From positions 2,546,501-2,606,500 of the forward strand of contig NC_088315.1 in the NCBI RefSeq assembly GCF_910592395.1: a stretch of DNA of 60,000 bases, read 5' to 3'. Below the pieces are notes generated by a model. It ran no database searches. It saw only the letters and a program-made list of their open reading frames with translations, and had not been told where the DNA came from. The position numbers and the translations under genes are program-made. Shown piece by piece: positions 48,001 to 58,000 of this stretch. The DNA comes from Lineus longissimus. Taxonomy: Eukaryota; Nemertea; Pilidiophora; Heteronemertea; Lineidae. The stretch's first letter is position 1, and every line of letters starts with the position of its first letter.

Positions 48001-49707
48001 TTTGGAGCCCGTTTGCTGTAATAGAAAACAGGGAAGAATACTTTGACGTTACAAAGCAAAATGGCCAATGACTGAGTAACTATGTTATCTCAGGCCCTGC
48101 AGTTATCACCACCAATAGTTCCTGCTGACCTGTCATTGGGGTTTAGATTGGTGATGTCAACAGCCTAATATATCCTTGTTCTTACTTTATTTGTCTCATT
48201 TCTCTCCCTTTAGGGAAAACAACATAGAAACATTCACCCGGTTTACCAAGTCCATGGATGATGGTGTGAGACATCTTTTGGGAGTTACAGAAAACAACAT
48301 GAAAAAACACCAAGGACGTAAGTACTGCGAACTCAGTCAGGAGATGTCCTGCTGCTGACTGGAATAGAAATTACTATGCTCTCTGGTTGATTATAGTCAT
48401 GTGATGGTGTTAATTAGCCTGATGTAAAGTCAATAGTTTGTTTTCATTTCTATGTAAATCATGTGTGAACTTTGTTATTGATGAAGGGACACCTTTGAAG
48501 AACATTTTTGATAAACCGGAAATTTCTACTATCTTTTTCAGCATTTAAGAGAGAGTTTCAGAAGATTGGTCATTCCATTGAGTCTCTTGCTGCTACGTTC
48601 GACATCGATACTGGTGTCTGTAAGTATTATTTGAGGCTGGGGCCATGTCGTTGGCTGATCAAAATGGTTATCAGCCGTTAACATGAACAGTTCTCAATAA
48701 ATCTGTATAATCCAAAAACTGAAGTCAGGTCAATACTATACTGCAAGACTTCCCATTAAGAAAGTACATTCAGAGACAAATGAGTTTGAGGTAAGCTGTA
48801 ATCTTCAAGACCCCAAAACTAGGGTAAAGGTCTGCTTCAATTCGATTTCCTTTTAGTTTCTTCAGTTCAAACAGTGATTTGCTCATTTTATTTCCAGACT
48901 CACAAAAGTTAACTACGGCAATGAAACACACTGGGAAGACATATGATGAGATTGGTCAACTATTTGCTGCCCAGCCTGTCCACGATCTTTATCCAACAAT
49001 GGAAACACTAAGCGAATACAAGGGCATTCTCTCCTGTTGGCCAGAAATGATACAGATTCACAAGGTACGTCACTAACAGTCCCCGTCACAATTGACACCC
49101 ACCGCTTTGCGTGAGCTGGGCACCTCTCTGGTGCTATGTAAGCTCCCTGCTGCTTACACATTGGACAATATTGCAGCTGAGGGCCAGGTCTGTGAGACTC
49201 TTGTTAAAGACTATACTCATACGTGAAAATGAAGAAATCATCTCATTTCTGTGTTCTTGCCTCCAGGGTTCCTTGGCGAAAGTGAAAGAGTGCCAAAAGT
49301 CACAAGATGAGGGGAAGATGAGTGAATCCGAGGTGCAATCAGTCATCAATCGCTCCGATACCGTCTCCTATGCAATAATGAGCGAGCAGAATTACTTCCA
49401 GGAAGAAAGAGTCCGAGATTTCAAACTCATGATGCAGATTTATCTAAGGCAACAGATAGAATTTTATAAAAAGGTAAAGTTGAATAGTTCTGTTTTGATG
49501 TTTTCTTTTGCCATTTACACATTTAGTTCCCCCAGGTGGTGACCATTCGTGCCAGTTTTTTGACGTTACAGGCATTGGTCATGGAGCAAAGTTCCTCCGT
49601 GCATGTGACAATCTTTTTATCGTTTTTGCATTCTAATACCAATTTGATTTATTTTTCAGATTACTAGCAAGTTAGAAGACAGTCTACATTTGTATGAGAG
49701 TGCATAG
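44165..49707 (+). CDS. SNX9-like: SNX9/SNX18/SNX33-type sorting nexin (SH3-PX-BAR), complete, 15 exons
   Basis: Exons: 44165-44179, 44614-44700, 44938-45012, 45217-45276, 45645-45848, 45988-46097, 46233-46326, 46792-46917, 47392-47637, 47796-47899, 48214-48317, 48542-48619, 48898-49064, 49267-49473, 49660-49707 (TAG). Total 574 codons, all GT-AG and phase-consistent. Residues 1-60 form an SH3 domain (ARVLYDF, DGWWDAED, GLIPMAYVE). Residues about 60-185 are a Pro-rich and acidic linker. FSTFAKSGGEAYLLG marks the start of the PX-BAR unit, and RRYKHFDWL with ATPPIPDKQ mark the PX lipid-binding site. The rest is the BAR domain ending LEDSLHLYESA. The family couples dynamin, N-WASP and AP/clathrin at endocytic membrane necks. 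Invertebrates usually have one gene (SH3PX1 in fly), so SNX9, 18 and 33 cannot be told apart. Length equals the family norm (574-628). Confidence 0.95.
45217..46097 (+). other. SNX9-like: SNX9-like: disordered linker with acidic WD-rich adaptor-binding stretch
   Basis: Exons 45217-45276, 45645-45848 and 45988-46097 encode a low-complexity linker. A Pro-rich part (PEPTMPPPPAPM, YVPPSQQPQLQSQ) is followed by SDDWDDDWDDDDDDS. SNX9 and SNX18 have similar DDDW/DDEW acidic stretches that bind AP-2/AP-1 appendages and clathrin. The (GAT)n run at about 45796-45830 encodes the Asp run and could vary in length. Confidence 0.85.
46233..47637 (+). other. SNX9-like: SNX9-like: PX domain exons
   Basis: Exons 46233-46326, 46792-46917 and 47392-47637. 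They encode the membrane-binding entry segment (RFSTFAKSGGEAYLL), then NPFTCVVASPKKENKYKGLKS (the beta sheet) and VSRRYKHFDWLHKILCEKFP with DKQVTGRYEDEFISERM. The Arg-Tyr pair and the downstream Lys and Arg are the phosphoinositide-contact positions in SNX9. The domain ends VLLHFLTCTDEK. Confidence 0.92.
47796..49707 (+). other. SNX9-like: SNX9-like: BAR domain exons
   Basis: Exons 47796-47899, 48214-48317, 48542-48619, 48898-49064, 49267-49473 and 49660-49707. The helical region starts KRAAEKDEFQGAKFF, the conserved yoke of SNX9-type proteins. It continues FTKSMDDGVRHL, FKREFQKIGHSIESLAATF, LFAAQPVHDLYPTMETLSEY and RVRDFKLMMQIYLRQQIEFY. The last exon encodes only 15 residues plus the stop. 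The BAR dimer senses or drives membrane curvature in this family. Confidence 0.92.
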
Positions 49708-49825
49708 CACTAGCAGACGGTGCCAATGTTGATATTATTTCAATCCACTTTACCACGTTTGTGTGGTGTAGCATGCTTTGTATTGAAAAACCCTCGCAGA
49801 CAAGTATCATATACGGGGTGATCAA

Positions 49826-49831
49826 AATAAA
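49826..49831 (+). terminator. Candidate poly(A) signal of the sorting nexin gene
   Basis: AATAAA lies 119 nt after the SNX9-like stop, followed by GT-containing sequence (GGTATTATCGTGTTC). It would give a short 3' UTR. Confidence 0.5.
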
Positions 49832-50781
49832 TCCGCCATCATAGATAGAAGGTTAATATTTACTGGTATTATCGTGTTCAGTCTGATAACTGAGGCAAAC
49901 TTGGCAATACACCTCAGGTCGCTGGCTGACCTCTGTAGTTTGCATCAGAAGCCACACGTGTCATCTGTATCAACAGGAAACGGACAACCTCTCGTCTTCG
50001 AGGGAGTTTTCTTTGTGCTTTCATTCTGACTTGTGCTGTGGTTTCTGAGACTGGGGTGTTTCTGTGCTTGGGAAGTTTAGGCACACTTTGTATCAATGGG
50101 AAAGTCAGGTCTGTCATCAAATTATACTCACGTCTTTCTATACAAAATATCTATACTTTCAATTTTAGTTCGTTAATGGCAAAATGTATGAGAATGCTCC
50201 ACGTATTATCTGATTTGAAATAAGTATCTGCTTCTGTCCTAGATCCTGCACATTGACGATATATCAAAAGGGGATTCTTTTCCTTGGACAAATCATTGTA
50301 ATTGATAGTCAGTTCACTCTCACATTAGTGCAGAGGTTTTTTAATCAACCTGCTCTGCAAGTGTTTATGCTATTCCCTCCCATTACTATCTTGGGGGCCA
50401 TACCTTTTATATACGCTCAGTTCCCCCTCCATCATACCCACTCCTGCACTTAATTGGCCTAAATTTGGATCCCCCTCTAAAGCATACATACTAAAAGTAT
50501 GGCCCCCTATATAGGTTAGCTTGTTGTCTGTGATAATTTTGTGATTTTGATGAGATTTGATGAAAAGTCCAAGTGATTATGACTTTTCGTTTCAAAATAC
50601 CAAGTCAGTCTGTGCTGTTAATAAGTGTTATCAACCCTGTTTTCTCACCTTTAGGCAGCCTTATCAGAAAGATCATGACATCAGATTTTGTGCTAATATC
50701 TAGTTCTAAGAAAGTCTGCATGACGTACATTGTATTTTGAAATTGGTGTTAACAGTGGTGTTCAGTGTCCTAAAAGATCAG

Positions 50782-51380
50782 CAGGGTTGGCGCGCCCCTT
50801 CGCATTTTCGCCACTTCCGAATGCTGCACATGCGTGTCGACTGGCGAATGTAAAACAATGTCTGGCTAAAAAATTTGCGAATTCTATTTGAATTGCCATG
50901 ATTTGGCGAGAGAGTAATAGTGTTGTGCGAAAATTGATCAAAGTCTATCATAAAGATCCACTTCCACACCAAATGCACCAAGGAACGATCGTTAGTCCGT
51001 CAAGCTTTATCATATATCAAATATTATTTGCGGGCGGCCGCGCTATCACACGTGGTTGCTATCGTCTGCATTGTAGTTCTACCCATTGCCGCTACCGTGA
51101 TTTTGGTGGCGCTGCTGGTCGCCTTACGCATACATTATCGGCTAGTTGCCTGCTCGCTTCGTTGCCATGGAGTCTCCGGTCACGTGTTCCTCGAATCGTT
51201 CGTTGATTTGCTAGTCTCAGTACTGGCGGGCTGCCATTCTCGCACATGTTACTGCGGGCTGGGTCGGCCCCAAAATGGACAAACGATCGGCAATGGCTGG
51301 AGCTGACTCAATATGGCTAAACGTGACAGCCACTTGGCTAAAAAGTGTCAAGGAGGAAAAAATTCACAGAGCCAACCCTG
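50782..51380. mobile_element. 599-bp hAT-like non-autonomous transposon
   Basis: CAGGGTTGGC at 50782-50791 is the inverse of GCCAACCCTG at 51371-51380. ATCAG occurs directly outside both ends (50777-50781 and 51381-51385), a candidate 5-bp target duplication. The termini look like hAT ends, but hAT normally duplicates 8 bp, so class is uncertain. The interior is CpG-rich, and its open frames match no known protein. Confidence 0.75.
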
Positions 51381-54051
51381 ATCAGTGTTGACACCCAAAG
51401 GTATAATGGCCCAATGTTGAGTTGGTGAACATGATGAAGTGTTGTAGCATTATGGCAGAAAATCGATCAATTCATACATCATGCTAGAATTTGTCGCTTC
51501 TGGATTGGTCTATTAAACTTGGAAAACTATGCATGATCCCATCATATGGTATCAAGAATTGATAAAGATTGGCTTTTTTTAATTCTTGGTAGTATTGATA
51601 ATTGCAGCTGTCATTATTTCATTAACTGCTGGTGTATTTATGGGACATAGGCCTACATGTACACATAAAAACTTAGGGATATTTTGAACTATGAATTATC
51701 AAAATGTAATATGCTTCTTGTGCCACTGTAAATACTACCAAACACACCCGAAGTGCTTGACTGTGGCTGTGTATGCGCATATATACATGTACAAGTATAA
51801 ACATTATGATATGGTCTTCAAGCTGGTTTGCAGTGTTTTTTGCTATTAGTAGAATTTATGTGCTTTAATGAGGTTTTTTTTATAGATTGTCCAAAGAAAT
51901 TTGGTTAAGATTTTAAAATCTAGCCTCTGGTAAGTGGTAAATGCTTTAAGAGAGTGCAAAAGCTGTTGTTTTTGGGCTTGAAAGATCCAGTTGATATTCC
52001 TTTGCTGACTTTGTATCTGCACCACGATCATCCGAAGTTGGAACCGAATTTCAAGATTTCAAGATATCTGGTTATGCCTATGCATGAATGTGAATTCCTA
52101 TAAACTTATGCATGTGCCAGCGTCACTGGATATCAAATCTGAAACGGCTTCTGTTAATCGTGTTGCTGATTCAAAGTTGAAGGTAATTACTTGTTCTGTT
52201 GAAGTTTTCATAAAAGCATCACGTTATAGTGATGCTTGAATTGTTTTTTGTAGGATACATGTAGGTCATGTTGCCACGCATGGAAACATTGGACTTTCGA
52301 GCAGTGCACATAATAGAATTGAATAGTTTTCCATAGATTATAATTTTATCTTTCATTGTATTCTCTTGTATATTCTATAAACAATTCATTATTGCATGCT
52401 CATGTATGATAGACAGGAATAGGAGGTTGAACACAAATGTAATGAATAATACATTTTTTCACCTTGGTGTTGATAGGAACCCTAGAGGTACAGGCCTATT
52501 TGTGTGTGGAATCTCCTTGACTCTTACCATTCCAATCCTCAGCTATGGGCATTAGGTGGAAGCATTAGGTGGAAGCATCTGGATAATTCGATGACTAATC
52601 TTGCGTGAACCGCAAAATGTGCATCTGGATTGAATTGACCTTACCTGTTTCATTTCCAATTATTTCACACACGAAAAGAAGTAAACATTTCTGGCCTCAA
52701 GGTTTCTAAATAGAGTTTTAGACAAGTCTAGATCTGCTCCTGCCACCTATTATACACAACAGGATCTCATTTGTAAGGTAGTGTCATCATTCAACATGCA
52801 CATAAGTTATAATCGTTTAAAAACGATATTGCCTCCTCTCATTGATTTGATGAGCAATGTTTGACATTGTGATCTGCGACCTAAGCCATGATAAATGGCC
52901 ACTGGTTGGTTGAATTTCAATTGATTGTCATGTTGTCATGGCTACCTTGTAGGCTGCCATGACCAAAGTCACTCTGACCCGAATCAAATGTGTAAATCAG
53001 GGTCCTTTGATAAATCCTTTTGAGATTTTGATATAGAATATCTTTTGGTATTTTGTATGTTTGCTGCTTCTTGCTCTGGTTTGTAATGGCTTAAACTCTT
53101 TGAATCAAAAGTTGTTTAAAGGAACTCTTATCTCTCCACAAACAGTGGCAACAAGTGGTTTGCCTTGCCGCCACTAGGTGTGCCAGTGGTAACCAGTGTA
53201 CAAAAGAGTGCAGACTTTAAATATATTGCATTACACCTATTGGTGGCGCCACAACCATTAAAACCACCCATACATAATTTCTTTAAATGCCAAGCATCTC
53301 TGTATTTGCTCAAACTATTTCTGCTAATTGATGGGCTTGATATTTGCATTGATTGGAGGGAGGGGAGTTTCTTAAAGCTGATTCAGGGACATTTGACTTT
53401 GCTTTCTATCATGTTACTTGAAGGGCAACTCTTCTTTGTTGATGGAAATATATGTCTGAGGTGATTGTGACTTGCTATTGTCATTTGGAAAGAAAAGATG
53501 TCTCTTAGAAATATTTCTGAAATATAATTCCATTACCACGAATTGGCCCAATGAAATCCTTTCTCCACTGTGCTCAAAGTATTAAAGCAATGTCTATGAT
53601 ATCATTCTCCAAATTATTTTCTGCATGTAAACTTGTATAAAGCATATGACAAATGAATAAATGTCCCTATTCTGTGAAAAAAGATGTCTTTGATGTTTTT
53701 TGTCACAGCATGCTACTTTAAAACTGAATTGAAGACATGCACGAAATTTTCCTAATGACTGCGAAGGAACGCCTCAATGTTTTGGCATATCATTTTTATT
53801 TGGCACAAGACGAAAAGCAAACACTGTACAGCCTATAACACACCAAAAGAGTTACACATTTTTTTATTCATTTTAAAAGTTTTGTATGAAAATATATCTG
53901 TCTGCAATCTACATAACAGTTGCCTCCCCCTCGCTTTGCAATTGATAAAGGTTGTCAAAGACCTCAAAATGATGTGCAAAGTGACCCTCTGTGTTGCCTC
54001 ATATCCCAAACACCCCTTTCGCTATGGATATATATGGGGGTGATTTGGGCC

Positions 54052-54411
54052 AATAGCATTCCGCGAAGATGACGTCACTGCAGCTGCTGCCCTCTATTTC
54101 CCCATCGCTGAATTACAGGCAATATGCGGTTTCGTAATGGATTCAGGCTTTCTAACTGGGGCAGTTAGATTCAATCTGCCACATGTCCGAGTGTTGTAAA
54201 TACTACATAATTGTTCTAAATATTTCTCTCTCTGACTCTATGGTATCATTCATGCTAAAAACAATGCAGGGTCAAAGATAATTGACTTTGAAATAAGCTC
54301 AAATGCGTAGAAATAAGTGTCGATGTCCGACTGTCACGTGACTAAAACGTCATCAATATCTTATTCAAATGACCTTGTGAGCTATAAATAGTAACGTCGC
54401 GGAATGCTATT
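54052..54411 (+). promoter_or_regulatory. Promoter-like cassette bounded by 15-bp inverted repeats
   Basis: AATAGCATTCCGCGA (54052-54066) is perfectly inverted at 54397-54411. Within lie a full CRE palindrome TGACGTCA (54070-54077), GTCACGTGAC (54333-54342, identical to the TFEB/MITF CLEAR-box consensus), an AACGTCATCA CRE-like site just after it, and TATAAATA (54383-54390). The motif order suggests + strand transcription starting near 54415, antisense to the SLC17 gene. The same layout could be the U3 part of an old LTR. Confidence 0.45.
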
Positions 54412-55047
54412 CTTACCACTTGTGATTTTCTCTTCACCGGTCATCCGGGGATCGCTACAAAAGTGTTTTATGAACACTTGCGTTAGGTAGATCTCTCCTC
54501 CGCTGTTTATTGGCGTCCATACGTCCTCAACCCGAAATTATTTCGGCATCCTGAATGTCAAGACGCTGTGTACAATCAGATCCCGATACATAAACGATAT
54601 TGTACACCACGCTACCATCACAGAGAGACCAAGAAGGTTTTGCAACCCTTACGAACGACAAATTGAGTAGCACACTATTACACATTCATTTGATACTAAG
54701 CTTTTTGAGAACCACAGGGCTGGATTGCACGTTCCCCTCTGACATGTGACAACAATCACCACAACCAAAGTCCTGGCGCATCTTTGTCACAGCTCCCTGA
54801 AATCTGGGATGACCAATCAAGGACAAAATACATTACGATGATTACTACATGAGGCTACTGCATTACGCCGACCCCGACAGTCATGACATCTTGAGATTTA
54901 GGCTTTCTTTACTCCAGACCTCCGTCATATGACGGTGGGAGCATTATTGAAACCACTGGATAGACCGATATCTGTCCATTTCTAAGTAACGGCATTTTGG
55001 GGGGGAATCCAACACGATTCGACTTGGTGTGAAATACAACATGCCAC

Positions 55048-55053
55048 TTTATT
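55048..55053 (-). terminator. Candidate poly(A) signal overlapping the SLC17 stop codon
   Basis: The minus strand reads ACCGAATAAAGTGG, so AATAAA contains the TAA stop (55049-55051). GT-rich sequence follows within about 30 nt (GTTGTATTTC, GTGTTGG). If used, the 3' UTR would be only a few nucleotides. A more distal site is equally possible. Confidence 0.35.
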
Positions 55054-58000
55054 CGGTCTTATTTGATCCGTAGCGTTTCCTCGACCCGTCAGCCTCAACG
55101 CCATTTGCAATGGGTGTCTTCTCGTCTCCCGAGCTCTCCGCCTTCGGGTCGTCCTCTCCAACTTGGGCCTTAACCGTAGAGTAAGGAGGAGTGGCCACTG
55201 GATTCACTGGTGAAGCTATCTTTACCGAACCCGGAGATGGCACAGCCCAGCTCTGTTTTTCGCCTGGAGATAAAAAAGGTTTTCAGTTTATGGCATTTAT
55301 AACCCACATCGGACGACCTTTTTTGACATGACTAACTTCCCACTGACGTACCTGATCCAAAGAGCCCATAAAATATCGCTCCCAGAAATAAGACTAGACC
55401 AGTCAGGAGCCAGGACATCTGCCACGTAAAGATCGTCTGAAAACATAACGGGAAAGTTCGTCAGTGATGAAACTGCGCTGTTGACTACGCTGAAGAGTAG
55501 AACGGGATTTTCCTAAAGTCGACAAAAGGTTGATTCAGATTGACACCATTTTCGTTAGAAATCAGCTTTTTGCTCTCAACATCCTTATTCAATGTAACTG
55601 CGCGATTACTACATGTACTGCAGTGAAAAAGGACGCCGTATAAAGGTTATTGAAGCGGGCAACAACCAGGATGCTGCTGCCATAGTGTCGAATATTAAAG
55701 TTGGCTGAAGCTTCCAAGTTTGATATCCAGGGTGTTCGTCGTGATTAGGAACTTCTTTGATACCCATTCTCTTCGGGAAACCGATTACATTTTTCAAACA
55801 ATGTCAACATTTGATCCGCCCCAGCGCGCAAAAAAGCGTTGGTCCTGGATTCCACCAGTTTCCAAAAAGCTGTTTCAAGTGACACTCCACTCTTAACTTG
55901 ATCTGAAGCCGATGAATGTAAAGATGGAAAAGGTCATAAACCGAAACTATTCTTACCCCGCGGCGGACGTCGGGGTCATTCGGCATTAACTTAAAAAGTT
56001 CTCCCTAAAGAGGTGGTGAAGAGATGACAAGACAAAAGATAGAATAGTGAAGAGATGACAGGACGAACATTAGTGTTAGAAAGGCGAAGAGATATGGCAA
56101 GACGAAAATGACAGTCTCAGAAAAGTGAAGATGATGACCTCGTAAATGATAGAGCGTGTTAGAAAGGTGAAGAGATGCCAAGAAGAAAATGACAGTGTTA
56201 GAGAGGTTTTTTGTATTTCCTTTTTTCTGCTTTGTTAGCTACTCATTCGTGGAAGTCGCGGTCCTATTTTGCAGTTCATGGTCGTTTAAGTTTAAAATGT
56301 TTCACCGAAATATTGGGCCATCAGTCGTAAAACTGGTCAATTTTAGTATAAGTTGGCTCGATACTGACTCAGTTATTAATCAACTCACCTGCTTATAAGT
56401 AATAAGGCCGACAATAAGCGGAGCCATGATACCCCCTATTGTCCCGAATGCCGTAGACAACCCAATTAAGACACTGGCATACCGTGGGGCGATGTCCAAG
56501 TGGTTGATCTGCCAACCTTCAAAACACAATAATGCTGATGAAACAAGCAAGAAAGAACATCGTCACTAAACATCCGCAACATCTACATCCAGGTCTACTT
56601 GAGGTACTGCGTCATTTCGAGTAAATACCTTATTTCCCCCAGCACTGCTTCCAAACATAGCTTCTATTGCATGCGTTGGTGAAACGGACGCATATAAGGG
56701 TGGTTCCCGCTAAGCGCCGGTTTCAGTGTTAATATAGCTCGATCTGAATTCATTAAATCGAAGAAATATTGGGAGGGGTAATTGCTGGTGTTTGTAGTGA
56801 TTGTCGCAATGATCACCACCGGTTTCTCTCAAGTTTACCTGATGTGCAGATCCCACTGAATCCCACACCGACTGATAAGAAGATCATGGCTAAGTTTCCA
56901 TTCTCTATAAATGAAAGGAATAAACAGCACGACCCCTCAACACCGAAACCTGGAAGACAAAAGTGGTGAGAAATGTAAGAGAGAATCAGGCAAACATTAA
57001 GCTCATGAAGCAAATGGTTCACGAACTGGGGATCGACACCAACAACACTTTACTCTTCACAGATCACCGACATTCGGCAACCTTCGCCTGTTCTAACAGA
57101 TCACCGAGTTTCGGTAACACCGACTCCGTGCTTGCTTGGCTGCCCGGGAATATTGCCAGTGTCGTTGATCAGTGGTCACAGGAGTCATTGTCGAGTGCGG
57201 AAGATGCACGTATCCTTTCTTACAGAGGTTACTTCTCTACATTAGCTTACAACGGCATCATTGCTTTATTAGGATCTCATCGATCGTCCAAATCTCAAAT
57301 TCCAACAGAACAACGTTTCTTGCTTACCCACGCACGTGAGCAGCCTTCTAACTTGAGTGGTAGACAACATTGGATTTCGTATTAACCAATCAGCAATGTG
57401 ACCACTCATGCCGGACATGATCACCATGATGACATGAGGTATGGCGGATAAGACACCGTTCTGAAATTTTAAGAAATTTAGTCCAAATCAAAGTTGACGA
57501 ACATTTGTTGTGCAACGAGAGTACATGTAAGACGACGTAGACGCCCCGTTGTTGACACACGCACCTTGTAATTCAAAACCAGCAGTAACTTTTGATCATT
57601 TTTTGTTAGTAAGGTAATTAAGTAGGTACTAATCATCCTGCTACTGGAAGTCGTTCTGTCCACTGTACTCCCGTGGTTGGACTGCGCTCTCTCGAAAAGA
57701 GCTGACTCGACACGGATAACTAATGGTCAATGAGACCTGACTGATGGGTAAGCTCTATCTTGGCTCTTGGCAGTCAAAAAGCTGTTAAGAATACGGGAAA
57801 TACCAAGCATTCTGACTTGCCTGTGCTATGCTGTAACCGAAAACGTTTAAATAGGTTGGCTCGTTTGTGAGAAGAAGGAAGAACATCCAACTTCGAGCGA
57901 AGTGGGCGACGCAGAGAGCGAAGACCGGCACTGAGGTGAGGATGGCACGCCATGGAATCTTCTCGTCCTGCAAGCCAATAGTCATTGGAATAGACAATAG

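Larger units (their letters stand above)
49708..55048. other. Convergent spacer between the sorting nexin and SLC17 genes
   Basis: No conserved coding exon was found. It contains the hAT-like MITE (50782-51380), a short perfect stem AAGCATCAC/GTGATGCTT near 52215, a GCATTAGGTGGAA duplication near 52549 and the promoter-like cassette at 54052-54411. Confidence 0.6.

Noticed and set aside
51028-51306. 92-codon hydrophobic open frame that looks like a membrane protein
   Set aside because: It lies inside the hAT-like MITE, and its length follows from the CpG-rich core. No homology recognised.
52213-52237. Perfect 9-bp stem AAGCATCAC/GTGATGCTT
   Set aside because: Too short to stand out in 60 kb, and no downstream motif suggests a histone-type or other 3'-end signal.
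56963-57385. 140-codon open frame on + across the SLC17 gene
   Set aside because: It is antisense to a well-supported SLC17 exon (57328-57460) and intron; no conserved features.
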